The position numbers and the translations under genes are program-made. A stretch of 25,934 bases of DNA. It comes from Calycina herbarum. Taxonomy: Eukaryota > Ascomycota > Leotiomycetes > Helotiales > Pezizellaceae. The notes under the pieces were generated by a model. That model had not been told where the DNA came from. It did no database searches and saw nothing but the letters and a program-made list of their open reading frames with translations. Of the stretch, positions 8,440 to 18,000 are shown in pieces; the stretch's first letter is position 1; each line of letters begins with the position of its first letter. The DNA lies in assembly GCA_001414485.1 (NCBI GenBank), contig LLEY01000327.1:1-25934 (forward strand), written 5' to 3'.

Positions 8440-9740
8440 TTAGGTTCCTTCTATCTTATCGTCTATTAGCTCTCTTACTATACTAAGAGAGCTCCTTAGC
8501 CTCTCGAGGAACTAGATAAAGTCGCTTCTATTTATAAGCCCTGCTTTTCCTCTACTTAATATTCTTTTATAAATACTAGGTACTCTCCTCTATAATTCCT
8601 ATACTTTACTAGATATTCTTTTAGATTCTTCTTACTTAGACACTCTTTCTCTCTCTTTTTATATTTCTCTTATATATACTAAGTATACCTCTTATCTTAT
8701 TTATAAAAGCGTATAATATAACTCTACTTCTAGTACTTAAAGCACCTTATAACTACTGCTTCTGCTATATATCTCTTATATAAGAAGTGCTATACTTCTT
8801 ATAATATCTCTCTTAAGTAGAGCTTTTTTACCTCTTTAATTATTACTACCTCTAGTATATAGTTCTATAAAGCTAGCCTATCTTATTCTTAGCACTCTTT
8901 ATACCTGCTCTCTTACTATATAATCTTTAGTACCTTTATACTAGAGGCTTATAAGATACTTTATAATACGCCTACTATTCCTTTCTTAAGTATATTTACT
9001 AGGACTCTCTTTATAAGTACTATAAGCGTTCTTACTACTATTACTACCTCTTATCTAAATACCTTCTTTGCTTAACTATCGTCTCGTATATATACTACTT
9101 ATTTCTCTTCCTTAAACTATATAACGATATCGCCGCTTTAAAGCCTTCTTATTATAATTACTTCTGCTCTATATCTACCTATATTTATAGCCTTTATTAC
9201 CTCTTTTAGTAATAGTTTTTCCTTTCTCTTATCTATTTCTATAGCCTAGACCGTGATTTCCCTTATATATTTAGCTAGTATAACGTATTCTCTTTATAAT
9301 ATAACCTCTCTCTATATATCCCTAGCCTTAACTCTCTCCGCCTACGTTAGAGCTTGTTCCTTTATACCTCCTATCTTCTTTATTACGATTATAAGCTCTT
9401 CTTATAAGATTCCCCTTATTATTATTTCGTCTCCTCTCTTTCTCGCTCTTCTATACTCGAGTACCTTCTCTACTACTTCGATAATTACTTTAATACCTCT
9501 TTCCTCTATTACCGAGTTAAGTATTATTTAGATTAGGCCCTTCTCTATTACATCTACGTAGTCTAGTACTCTCTTCTAACCTTTCGTACTTCGCTTCTCG
9601 TTCGTTATTATACCGTCGTTGTTCGCTAGCGCTCTAAGAAGAGGAATAGAGGCTCTTTATAAGCCTTCTATCTCTCTACTACTACTACTTAATATAATCG
9701 TAGAGTGTTTTAATCTCTTTCTTAGCTGTCTAATAGTCGT
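8440..9740 (-). pseudogene. LINE ORF1 (gag-like, zinc knuckles)
   Basis: This is the first ORF of the same LINE, a nucleic-acid-binding Gag-like protein. It was placed by position, by the long frame open except for RIP stops, and by its C-terminus. At about 8545-8645 the text NLKEYLVKYRNY and EYLVFIKEY restores to paired Cys/His knuckles of the KCxNCxGxHPxxSKxCP type common in fungal LINE ORF1 proteins. The central part (9250-9530) is rich in Arg, Lys and Glu. The exact start is not clear; homology-like sequence fades near 9740. The open frame on the opposite strand at 9253-9531 is only its shadow. Confidence 0.65.
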
Positions 9741-9929
9741 CTGAATATATTTTAAGGCTTTCGAGGTTACTTTGTTGATTTCACTTAGGTTATATTTATA
9801 TATATAAGTAATATAAGTAATATAAGTAAAATTATTAAACTATTAAATATTAGATTATATTATAAGATTTCTACTATTTTAACTAACCTTCTTCTTATTA
9901 CTAGTAGATAAAGTATTAAGCTAGATAGA
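9741..9929. repeat. LINE 5' margin with a 9-bp repeat (TATAAGTAA)x3
   Basis: Three perfect TATAAGTAA units stand at 9803, 9812 and 9821, followed by an A/T-rich stretch. No gene is seen. The LINE 5' end and its target duplication could not be fixed. Confidence 0.6.
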
Positions 9930-10136
9930 TATAATAATCCTAGTTATATACGACTAGATCACGTGCGACTACGTAACCAGGTACTACCGAGGCTCTACTA
10001 AGGACTCGCTTAGTATAGATAAATAGAGACAGAGCGTACTAACTCTCCTCTTCTCTCTTTAGTTTAGTTTTCCTTAATATAAGATACTATTCTATAAGTA
10101 CTTTCTTTAGTATATTTATAGAAGGCCGTTATAATA
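9930..10136 (+). mobile_element. Chromovirus B-type LTR, plus orientation
   Basis: This LTR of about 207 bp starts TATAATAATCCTAGTT (TG end turned to TA) and ends GTTATAATA. It is homologous along its length to the reverse complement of 10558-10762. Shared blocks include AAATAGAG.CAGAGCGTACTAA, CTCCTCTTCTCTCTTTAG and AAGATACTATTCTATAAG. No polypurine tract of good quality precedes it, so it may be a 5' or solo LTR of a second B element inserted in the opposite sense. Confidence 0.62.
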
Positions 10137-10557
10137 GAAGTTATACTCTACTATCTATCTACTATAGTTTATTACTATTAGTCTATTAGAAGAACTTAAG
10201 ATTAGTTAGGATTTATTAGCTATAAGCCTTAGATAGATATATAAGAGCCTATATTCTATATTAGTACTATAGCTAATACTAGTATAGTATAGTATATATA
10301 AAAGCTCTAAAACTAAGTAGTAAATATACTAGAGAAGATATTATAAAAGAATCTATTAAAGAGATAAAAGAAGAGAAAAGCTATATATTACTTAGTAGAG
10401 GAATTAGTATATTACTAAGAGTAAGACTAGGTAAAGAAACCGACCTAAGACTAAGTTAAGCTTATAGTATAGTAGAAGTAGTATATTCTATATCTATAGC
10501 TTTAATTATTCTAATAATCTTAGATAAAGTCTAAGAAGTTAGTAAGAGTATAAATAA
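10137..10557. other. Spacer between two inverted LTRs, no gene recognised
   Basis: This is about 420 bp of AT-rich sequence. The first 15-20 bp inside each LTR look alike (GTTATACTCT/TTATACTCTTA), as a shared leader would. No coding pattern could be read through RIP stops. It may be leader or flanking DNA. Confidence 0.4.
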
Positions 10558-10762
10558 GTTATAACAGCTCTCTATAAATATATAAGAGGAGTACTTATAG
10601 AATAGTATCTTTTATTAAAGAAAACTAAACTAAAGAGAGAAGAGGAGAATTAGTACGCTCTAGCTCTATTTAACTACGCTAAGCGAGTACTTAATATAAT
10701 CTTAGGAAAGTATAGTTATATATAATCACGTAATTAGGCTATATATAACTAGAACTATTATA
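10558..10762 (-). mobile_element. Chromovirus B 3' LTR, minus orientation
   Basis: In element sense it starts TATAATAGTTCTAG at 10762, immediately after a polypurine tract, and ends near GTTATAAC. It lies downstream of the B integrase/chromodomain (14653-15067, minus) once the two pogo insertions are removed. It is therefore taken as the 3' LTR of B. It forms an inverted pair with 9930-10136. Confidence 0.65.
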
Positions 10763-10776
10763 CTACTCTCTCTTTT
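10763..10776 (-). promoter_or_regulatory. Polypurine tract of chromovirus B
   Basis: The minus strand reads AAAAGAGAGAGTAG directly before the LTR start. It is the expected plus-strand primer site of an LTR retrotransposon. Confidence 0.6.
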
Positions 10777-10818
10777 ACTAGGCTCTCTCTAACTAAGCTA
10801 TTTAATTCTTTCTTAATA

Positions 10819-12677
10819 ACGTAGTTTATTAGAACCCGGATTATATTAGAAACCGGATCAGTTTTCTTTAGTATTAAACTTAGAATATTAATAAATCAAC
10901 TATAATATATTAAATTAACTAAAACTCCTCGGAATCCGAGGAACTAGATATATCTATAGCTTCTTAACAAGTTCGTACGTTATAACCAGCTTTTCTATAG
11001 ATTCTATAGTGTCGCCTAGATAGTTAACCCTTCTTACGACTACCCCCCGCCGTATATACGTCGCGTCGTATCTGCTTATCTATATCCTTCTAGGCTATAA
11101 TATCCTGTATATCCTCTACTATAAGTGTACTCTCTTAACAGACACGAGCCTTTTTAGCTCTATAGTGTTTGCTTAAGGCTTCGTTAGCTACTTGAAGAGT
11201 ATATACCTTAGTAGAGAGAAGGGTTATCTTATAAGCTATTCGCTCTATACTCTTAGCTAATATAGTAACTGTCTCGAAGAGTAGAGTTAGCGAGCTCTCT
11301 TAATAACGGGTAATTCGATTTTAAACAAGTGTTATTTATAAAAGAGCTTTAGTTAGGTTAGAAGAGGTCTAGGAGACCTAAGGATTAGTGTTAGCAGTAG
11401 AGGGTCTAGAAGAAGTTAGAGTTCGTAACTTTATATCAAGCTTTAAAAGCACTACTTATAAGTTAAAGGGTACTAAGCCAGCTCTATAGAATCTAGCCTA
11501 AGCGTTTTAGGCTATTATAGATTCTCTATATACTACTACAAAGGCTAGAAAGAACTCTACCTTTGTAATATAGTTAATATAGGCTTTAATAAACGTCTTA
11601 ATCTATCGACTATATACTCGCTTTAATATACTAAAGCATCTAATATTAAGTAGCTAGGTTAGATAGAACGAATAAGGAGGTAGTCTAAGAGTTATAATAT
11701 TATATACCTTATAGTACTCTTAGAACTCGGCCGATTCGTAACTCTTATATCTATCTAATACTAGTATTCGATATAGACTCTTTATATAAGTAGTAGTATA
11801 TTTATCGAAGTGTTTTAGGTATTCTAGACCCGTCTTATTATTTATCTATCTATTACTTATCGGTTTAATAACTAGTTAGGTAGGAGGCCGCTATCTATAT
11901 ACTAATTTAAAAGGTAGTTCTTACTCTAAACTACTAGAAATAGAGAGACACTCTAGCCTTTACTATTAATATAAGTAATCGCTGTAGCTTATTCCCGATT
12001 CTCTCGCTAAACTGCCTTACCTCTACTACGTCGATCTATATAGGTTATAACTATTATAGAGCAAATCACATCTATTATAAACCTGGTTTTATCGAAGTTA
12101 TAGAAGTCGTAGTCTAAAACACTGTATTTTGCTCTTATATTTTTAACTGGTCGGAACTACGAGCTAATTAGCTTGGAATCTTCGTATAAGGCTCTTTAGA
12201 AATTATAAACGCGATTAAAATATATCTTAAGAGCTAGTTGTCGTTATATAAACCGATGTACCTAGAGCTTGCTAACGTGTTTTCTCTCTTATAATTCAAG
12301 TATATAATTCGCTATATCTTCTACTCTACCTAGCCGGGATATAAACCCTCTCGAATCTAGATTAAGTATATTCTAAACAATTACTTCCTCTTCTAGCTTA
12401 GATAATTTAACGTTTACTAGCCGTCGCTTAGAGAGAGTAGTTCAGCCGTTTATTCTACTGTTTAGTATAGAAAAGAGTACTTCGTAGAGCTTTATAGCCT
12501 TCTAATAGCTTAGCTTTTTAGATGTTCGAATAGCCTCGATAGCTAGAATGATTTTTAATTCTTATAGAATAACTAATATAATATATAATAGAAAAAACGC
12601 GTTATAAAGGAAGAGGGTTAGGAATTCGCTAAAATTAATCCGGTTTCTAATATAATCCGAGTTCTAATAAACTACGT
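10819..12677 (-). mobile_element. pogo/Fot1-like DNA transposon, copy A
   Basis: This is a 1,859-bp element of the Tc1/mariner superfamily. It is flanked by TA on both sides (10817-10818 and 12678-12679) and has terminal inverted repeats of about 48 bp starting ACGTAGTTTATTAG. Each repeat contains a 15-bp motif twice at a 17-bp period (TTAGAACCCGGATTA, TTAGAAACCGGATCA). It carries one transposase gene on the minus strand. It is inserted in the 3' part of chromovirus B, 115 bp from copy B. Confidence 0.93.
10919..12580 (-). pseudogene. pogo/Fot1-like transposase (copy A)
   Basis: This transposase is about 550 codons and cuts and pastes the element at TA sites. The order is: an HTH_psq-type N-terminus (IILAIEAIRTSKKLSY); a CENP-B/Tc5-type HTH (KLSKLEEEVIV, LDSRGFISRLGRVEDIANYI, KLWVHRFI-like); then the DDE_1 core. 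The first Asp is in YNFDKTRF (from FDETGF), the second in VLD before K-SYKSAEF (from LDGHKSHKS), and the third is expected in QPLDVG, which now reads LLNIRCF. The third Asp is therefore Asn by RIP and the enzyme is dead. The C-terminus holds RHYRIYRKAGYNVRTC, restoring a CX2CX4HX4C knuckle, then an acidic Ser/Asp/Glu end. The stop is at 10919-10921. The start is approximate because no ATG survives. Confidence 0.9.
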
Positions 12678-12679
12678 TA

Positions 12680-12790
12680 TAGAGTTATTATTCTCTAATT
12701 CGCTATAATCGTCTCTTCTTATCTCTTTCTATAAAAGAAGAGCTTTTAAGAGACTATTAGCTATTAGATTTACTAAATAGTAATAAGCTA
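12680..12790 (-). pseudogene. Piece of chromovirus B between the two pogo insertions
   Basis: This 111-bp piece lies between TA duplications. By position it should continue the B chromodomain/tail from 14653. Its translation is too degraded to confirm the frame across the insertion. No other feature was seen in it. Confidence 0.5.
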
Positions 12791-12792
12791 TA

Positions 12793-14650
12793 ACGTAGTT
12801 TATCAGCGAGTCGATTATATTAGCGAGTCGATTACTTTTCCTTAGTACGAAACTTTGTATCTAAATAAATCAACTATAATATATTAAATTAATTATCGCT
12901 CTTAGGATCTAACGAACTAGATATATCTACAACTTCTTAACAAGTTCGTATATTATAACTAGCTTTTCTACAAGTTCTATAACGCTGCCTAGAAGGTTGC
13001 CCCTCCTTATAACTAACCCCTGCCTTACGTACGTCGCGTCGTACTTACTTATCTATATCCTTCTAAGCTAAAATATCCTATACATCCTCTACTATAAGTG
13101 CTCCCTCTTAACAGACACGAGTCTTTTTAGCCTTACAGCGTTTACTTAGAGCTTTATTTGCCGCGCGAAGAGTATAGACCTCTGTAGATAAAAGGGTTAT
13201 CTTATATACTATTCGCTTTATACCCTTTACTAACGTAGCAACTGTTTAAAAAAGTGGAGTTAGCAAGCTTCCTTAGTAACGGGCTATATAATTTCGTATA
13301 AGAGTTGATTATAAAAGTGCTTTAGTTGGGTTAGAAGAGGTCTAGGACACCTAAGGGAGAGGGTTAGCACTAGATAGCCGAGGGGGAGTTAGAGTCTATA
13401 ACCTTATGTTAAGCTTTGAAAGCACTACTTATAGGTTAAAAGGCACTAGGCCAGCTCTATAGAATCTAGCCTAACAGTTTAGGACTATTATTATTTCCTT
13501 ATATACTACTATAAAGGCTAGAAAGAACTCGACCTTTGTAATATAGTTGATATAGGTCTTAATAAACGTCTTAATCTGCCGATTATACGCCTGTTTTAAT
13601 ATACTAAAGTACCTAATATTAAGTGGCTAGGTTAGATAGGACGAATAAGAAGGTAGTCTAAGAGTAATAATATTATATATCTTATAGTACTCTTAGAACT
13701 CAGCCGATTTATAACTCTTATACCTATCTAAGACTAGCATTCGATATAGACTCTTTACACGAGTAGTAGTATGTTTATTAAAGTGCTTTAACTATTCCAG
13801 ACCTGTTTTATTATTTATCTAACTATTACTTGTCGGTTTAATAACCTAGTCGAGTAGGAGGCCGCCGTCGGTATACTAATTAGAGAGATAGTTCTTGCCT
13901 TAAACTTCTAAGAATAGAGGAATACTCTAGCCCTCTCTATTAATATAGGCAATTACTATAGCCTATTCCCGATTACCTAGTTAAACTGTCTTACCTCTAC
14001 TACGCCGATCTACACGAGTAATAACTATTCTAGGATAAATAACACCTATATAAACCCGGTTTCGTTAAAGTTATAAAAGTCGTAGTCTAAAACCTTATAC
14101 TTCGCTTGTATATTTATAAGAAGTTAAAACCACGCGCTAATTAGCTCTAGGTCTTCGTATAAGGCCCTTTAGAAATTATAAACGCGATTAAAACACGTCT
14201 TAAGGTCTAGTTGTCGTTGTATAAATCGATGTGCCTAGAGCTTGCCGACGCGTCTTCCTCCCCGCGATTTAAGGATAAAATTAGCTATATCTTCTACACT
14301 AGCTAGCCGGGGTACAAATCCTCTAGAATCCATATCGAGTATATTCTAAATAATCACTTCCTCTTCTAACTTAGTTAACTTATAATAATTAGCTTTATAA
14401 TTAGAGCGGTAGGTTCAGCTAGCTATTCTATTAGAAAGAGTCGTATATAGTACTTTGTAGATCTTTACCGTAGAGCGTTTACTTAGTTTTTTAGACGATC
14501 GAATAGCCTCGATAGCTAGAATAATTCGCTCTTCTTAGGTTTGAATTTCTATAATAAATAGTTAAGAAAACGCGTGTTAAAGTTTTAGAAGTTTATACTA
14601 AGGAAAAGTAATCGACTCGGTAATATAATCGACTCGCTAATAAACCACGT
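12793..14650 (-). mobile_element. pogo/Fot1-like DNA transposon, copy B
   Basis: This 1,858-bp element is flanked by TA (12791-12792 and 14651-14652). Its terminal inverted repeats are about 55 bp and start ACGTAGTTTATCAGCG at the left and ACGTGGTTTATTAGCG at the right. The inner repeats use a different core from copy A: AGCGAGTCGATTA appears twice at the same 17-bp period. The element lies in the same orientation as copy A and matches it through the whole transposase, but with many differences including transversions, so it is a separate subfamily. Confidence 0.93.
12889..14565 (-). pseudogene. pogo/Fot1-like transposase (copy B)
   Basis: This has the same domain order as copy A. The N-terminus EERIILAIEAIRSSKKLSK leads to the helix-turn-helix modules and KLTKLEEEVII. 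The DDE core is clear: GKNYLSN, YTDGGLLLD, TSNS...NNKTGLE, LKHFNKHT, RMLVLD, SYKSAEF, IITLRLPSYSSYLT and then LNIRYFSILKQAY, where the third catalytic Asp is Asn. The C-terminus shows RYRTCRKASYNIRTC, a damaged CX2CX4HX4C knuckle, followed by DISSSLD and a TAA stop at 12891-12889. Trp and Gln codons have become stops throughout. It is inactive as it stands and about 558 codons long. Confidence 0.9.
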
Positions 14651-14652
14651 TA

Positions 14653-15067
14653 TACTATTTAAGGTTCTTATTATAGCCTTTCTACTTTACTTAGTAGTAA
14701 AGAGAATTCTAACGTTTCTTACTCGCTAGTATCTTTTTAACTTTTTAATCCTTCTCTTTATTAATAATAATTAGTAGAAGTAGTATACTTACTTATCCTA
14801 GTAGAGAGTTGTTTAAAGCTTTATATAGCTTCTCTAGAGTAAAGATAAAGTAGACCTTAATAGAGACGAGTAACTAAAGTTAAAAGATAGAGCCTACTTC
14901 TTTAAAGATTTTAAAAGGTCTAGCTATCTAGTAATTTAGCTTTTAGCTAGGCCTTTAGGTTACTTAGTTCTTTATAGTAATAAAAACTATGTCTCTAACT
15001 ACTTCTCGTCTATATCTGTTTATATTCTATTTCTTCTTCTCTTAAGCTTTTAATATATTTACTTAGT
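14653..15067 (-). pseudogene. pol: Chromovirus B integrase C-terminus and chromodomain
   Basis: On the minus strand the frame opens with VNILKA and EKKK-rich residues and continues through INRYRREVV, FITIKN, PFKIFKEVGSIF and VSIKVYFIFTLEKLYKALNN. This corresponds to the GPFKI.EKVG...LPASIKVHPVFSPDKLRKAPNNPLPGQ region of fungal Ty3/gypsy integrases. It then shows ILLLLIIINKEKD (from PPPPIIIN-E-E-W) and the chromodomain KVKKILASKKR, NSLYY, K-KGYNKNLK. It stops at 14653, where pogo copy B is inserted at a TA inside the chromodomain. Its first residues join in frame to the integrase ending at 4191 (ILDVD | -VNILKA). Confidence 0.88.
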
Positions 15068-15071
15068 CCAC
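15068..15071. other. Right inversion breakpoint (CCAC)
   Basis: To the left is minus-strand chromovirus B integrase; to the right is plus-strand chromovirus A pol. In copy A' (about 24283-24295) the sequence runs unbroken from protease (GGTTAGCG) through this point into RT. Confidence 0.8.
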
Positions 15072-15950
15072 CTCTTCTAAAGTACTAGGACACCTTGTCT
15101 AAGGTCCTCTATAGGTTAGTAGAACAGCTGATAACGAAATACCTATATAGTATAGAGAATTTAAGGCTTTGTTTAAAAACCTAGAAGACTTACGAGCCTT
15201 ACTAGAACATTGCTTATAAGATTATAAGATTAAATTAAAAGAGAGTTATTATCTCTTAAAGTAGAAGCTTTAGTTATATAACTAGAAAAGCCTATAAAGA
15301 ATAGAAAGTTATATAAAGGAAGGTATTAAGAAGAGATATATTAGAAGATCTAAGTTACTAATTACCTTAAACATGCTTATTATTTAGAAGAAAGATAACC
15401 TAGATAGAAGAGTATATATTAATTATTAAGAAGTAAATTACACTACAGTTAAGAACGCTTATCCGCTACTACTAAGTTAATACTTATAAGACAAGTTAGG
15501 TAAGGTAGTACGATTTATGAAATTAGATTAATAAAACGTCTATAGACTTATATAAATAAGAACCAGAGACAAATAGAAGACAGTATTTGCCTTACTATTA
15601 GGCCTTTATAAATATATAGTTATACTATTTAGACTTTATAATATACTAGCTATATATTAGAGATAAAATAATAATATTTTAAGAGATCTTCTAAAAGAAA
15701 TAGTAATCTATTATCTAGATAATATCCTAATCTTCTTAGAAAAAGAAGGAGAATATAAGAGATATGTTAGAGAAGTTTTATAACAACTTATAAAAGTAAA
15801 CTCTCGGTTAAAACTCTTGAAATATAAGTTTAGAGTAACTTAAATACTTTTCCTAAGATAGGTATTTAGCTTAGAGAAAATAGAAATAGATCTAGTAAAG
15901 ATCTAAGACATCTTAAACTAGAAGTTACTAGAGAATATAAAAGATATATA
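15068..15950 (+). pseudogene. pol: Chromovirus A reverse transcriptase
   Basis: This is a Ty3/gypsy RT that copies element RNA into DNA. An N-terminal linker reads SSKVLGHLV, then YREFKALFKNLEDLRALLEH, followed by SYIKEGIKKRYIRRSK and VKNAYPLLLS. The catalytic fold is clear: KVVRFMKLD (FTKLDLRNAYNLIRI), KTVFALLLGLYKYIVILF (from the GLYEYLVMPFG block) and NNILRDLLKEIVIYYLDN at 15660-15723. The YLDD catalytic box reads YLDN, the second Asp lost by a TG to TA change. The upstream protease is at 4192-5619 on the other strand because of the inversion. Copy A' has YLNN at the same place. Confidence 0.9.
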
Positions 15951-16600
15951 GTCTTTCTTTAGATTTATAAACTTCTGTTATCTGTTTATATAAGACTATA
16001 TAAAGATTACTAAACTAATAATAGTACTAGTTAAGAAAGCTATTAAATTTATTTAGAATAAATAAGTTAAGAACGCTTTTTAAAGAATTAAATCAAGGTT
16101 TATAGAAAAACCTATTCTATATGACTTCGATATAGAAAAACTAAGTATAATTAAAATAGACGCCTTAGATATATTAGTAGGTACGATTTACCTATAACTA
16201 AATAAAAAGGGAAAACTTATACTTACTATATATTATTCTAAAATATTTAACCTAGTATAATAAAACTATAGTATCTTTAATAAAGAATTGCTTACTATAG
16301 TATTAGCCTTAGAATACTAGAGAATCTATTTATAGCTAGTAAAATACTAGGTTACGATTCTATCTAACTATAAGAACCTTAAGATATTTATAATAAGGAA
16401 CTTATAACTAGACAGTTAGCTAGATAGGTAGAAATATTAGAAGGCTTTAATATTATTATTTAATATATAAAGAGAACGTTAAATACTTAAGCTAATACTC
16501 TTAGCTAAAAACCTAGATATAAGAGAAATAAAGAGTATAAGAAGATTATAATCTTAAAAACTCTTAAGAATAGAGACTTAGTACCTACTATATATAAAAT
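15951..16600 (+). pseudogene. pol: Chromovirus A RNase H (with RT connection)
   Basis: Downstream of RT come the connection motif FINFCYLFI (family FxNFYRRFI..) and KNAF-RIKSRF. The RNase H domain follows: IIKIDALD at about 16152 (TDASD, catalytic Asp), ILTIYYSKIFN (PxxYxSKxF), NYSIFNKELLTIVLALEY (NY.I.DKELLAIV.A) and TILSNYKNLKIF (LTDHKNL..F). The enzyme would degrade the RNA strand of the hybrid. Some catalytic residues survive, but RIP stops interrupt the frame about every 15 codons. The order and spacing are normal for the family, unlike the collapsed RNase H of chromovirus B. Confidence 0.87.
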
Positions 16601-18000
16601 AGTAGTAATAAACAACATCTAGATAGATAAAATTTAGAATATATATAAAGGTTATAACTAGTATATAAAAGGGAAGTTATAGGTCCCTAGCTTGTATATA
16701 AAAGAATTTATATAAGAATACTATACTATACCTACTTATAGCTACTAAGGAATTCGTAGAACCCTCTAAAAGATAAGATAATACTACTATGTTAATCAGT
16801 TATCTACAATAGTTAAGAAGGTAATAGTAGAATATAATACCTATACTAGGAATAAGGCTTCCTACTATACTTCGTATAGACAGATAAACACTACTCTAAT
16901 ACTATAAATACCTTAGAAATTAATATCTATAGATTTTATTATTAAATTACTAAAATCTAAAGATCTAATAATAAGAGTTAAGTATAATACAATCCTAGTT
17001 ATTATAGAACGACTTATAAAATATATAATTTTAGTAGTATATATAGAGTTAAGTATAGCTAAGGAATTAGTATTTATATTCTTTAGAGAAGTAGTCTTAA
17101 GATATAGACTATCTAAAGAAATACTCTTAGATAGAGACAAGCTCTTTACCTTAAATTTTTAGATTACTCTTATAAAATAATTAGGTATAAAAAGAAAGCT
17201 CTTTATAGCTTTCTACTCTTAAATAAATAGAGGAAATAAATAGATAAATTAAGTAGTTAAAATATACCTTTATTATTATATAAACTACTAGTAAGACAAC
17301 TAGGTAGAACTACTACCCTTAGTATAGTTCGCTTATAATAGTTTAGTAATAGAAATAATACTTATTATACTATTCTATACTAATTTTAGATATAAATTAA
17401 TAGTATATTAAGAACTACTATCTACGACTATTAATAACTAACTTGCTTGTATTTACGTCTTAAAAATCAAGAGTCTATATAAGGAACTTATAGAAGACCT
17501 ATAATTTATAGTAGAAAGAAACGTATACTACTATAATAAACGACGTATTTAGGAGCTAATACTAAAAAAGGGGGATAAAGTCTACTTAGTATAAAAAAAC
17601 ATTAATATAAAAAGACTAAGTAATAAACTAGATTATAAAAAACTTAGACTATTTAAAATTAAATAAGTTAAAAGACCTTTAAATTATAAACTAGTACTAC
17701 TAAAGATAATAAACATCTACCTAGTATTCTATATATCCTTACTTAAACTAGTACTACTAGGAGTACTACTTGCTCTACTTATAGAAATTCAACTAGTAAA
17801 CCTAAACACTGAATATAAAGTTAAGAAGATTCTTAACTATAAACTTATTAGAAAATAAGTTAAATATCTAATTAAATAGTTAGATTACCTATACTTAGAA
17901 AATACTTAAGAGCTAAAAAGTAATCTTAACTATTACTTAGAGGAACTTTGGAAGTTCTACTACTAAAACCTAGGGTTACCTATATCTCGTAGTTAGAAGA
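16601..18000 (+). pseudogene. pol: Chromovirus A integrase and chromodomain
   Basis: The integrase starts with a damaged HHCC module (TYSY-GIRRTL, then YNTYTRNK, from H..H and CxxC). The DDE core follows: SIDFIIKLLKSKD at about 16920 (Asp 1), EILLDRDKLFT at about 17127 (Asp 2) and INRGNK at about 17225, where the catalytic Glu has become Lys. After ELLPLV-FAYNSLV and LKKGDKVYLV (GPF-type C-terminal SH3 region) there is LLKLVLLGVLLALLIEIQ, a former proline-rich linker. The chromodomain runs from about 17810: NTEYKVKKILNYKL, KYLIK-LDYLYLENT-EL, LEELWKFYY-NLGLPIS. It should bind H3K9-methylated chromatin. Its last part overlaps the antisense gene at 17926-18459. Confidence 0.9.

Larger units (their letters stand above)
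4188..15071. other. Inverted segment, about 10.9 kb (4192-15067)
   Basis: The segment is bounded by GTGG at 4188-4191 and its reverse complement CCAC at 15068-15071. Turning it around makes three broken units whole. Chromovirus B integrase reads in frame into its C-terminus and chromodomain. Chromovirus A protease runs into RT in the order seen in copy A' around 24280. The LINE endonuclease joins its RT around a complete A insertion with matching 5-bp duplications. The shared 4 bp suggest end-joining at microhomology. A misassembly is the alternative, but it would hardly give clean junctions at both ends. Confidence 0.85.

Noticed and set aside
9253..9531. 92-codon open frame on the plus strand, rich in Ile, Ser and Leu
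   Set aside because: It is the antisense shadow of LINE ORF1, which reads as an Arg/Lys/Glu-rich protein on the minus strand.
16913..17140. 75-codon open frame on the minus strand
   Set aside because: It lies exactly opposite the chromovirus A integrase core with its DDE motifs. RIP puts stops in the sense strand and leaves the antisense frame open.
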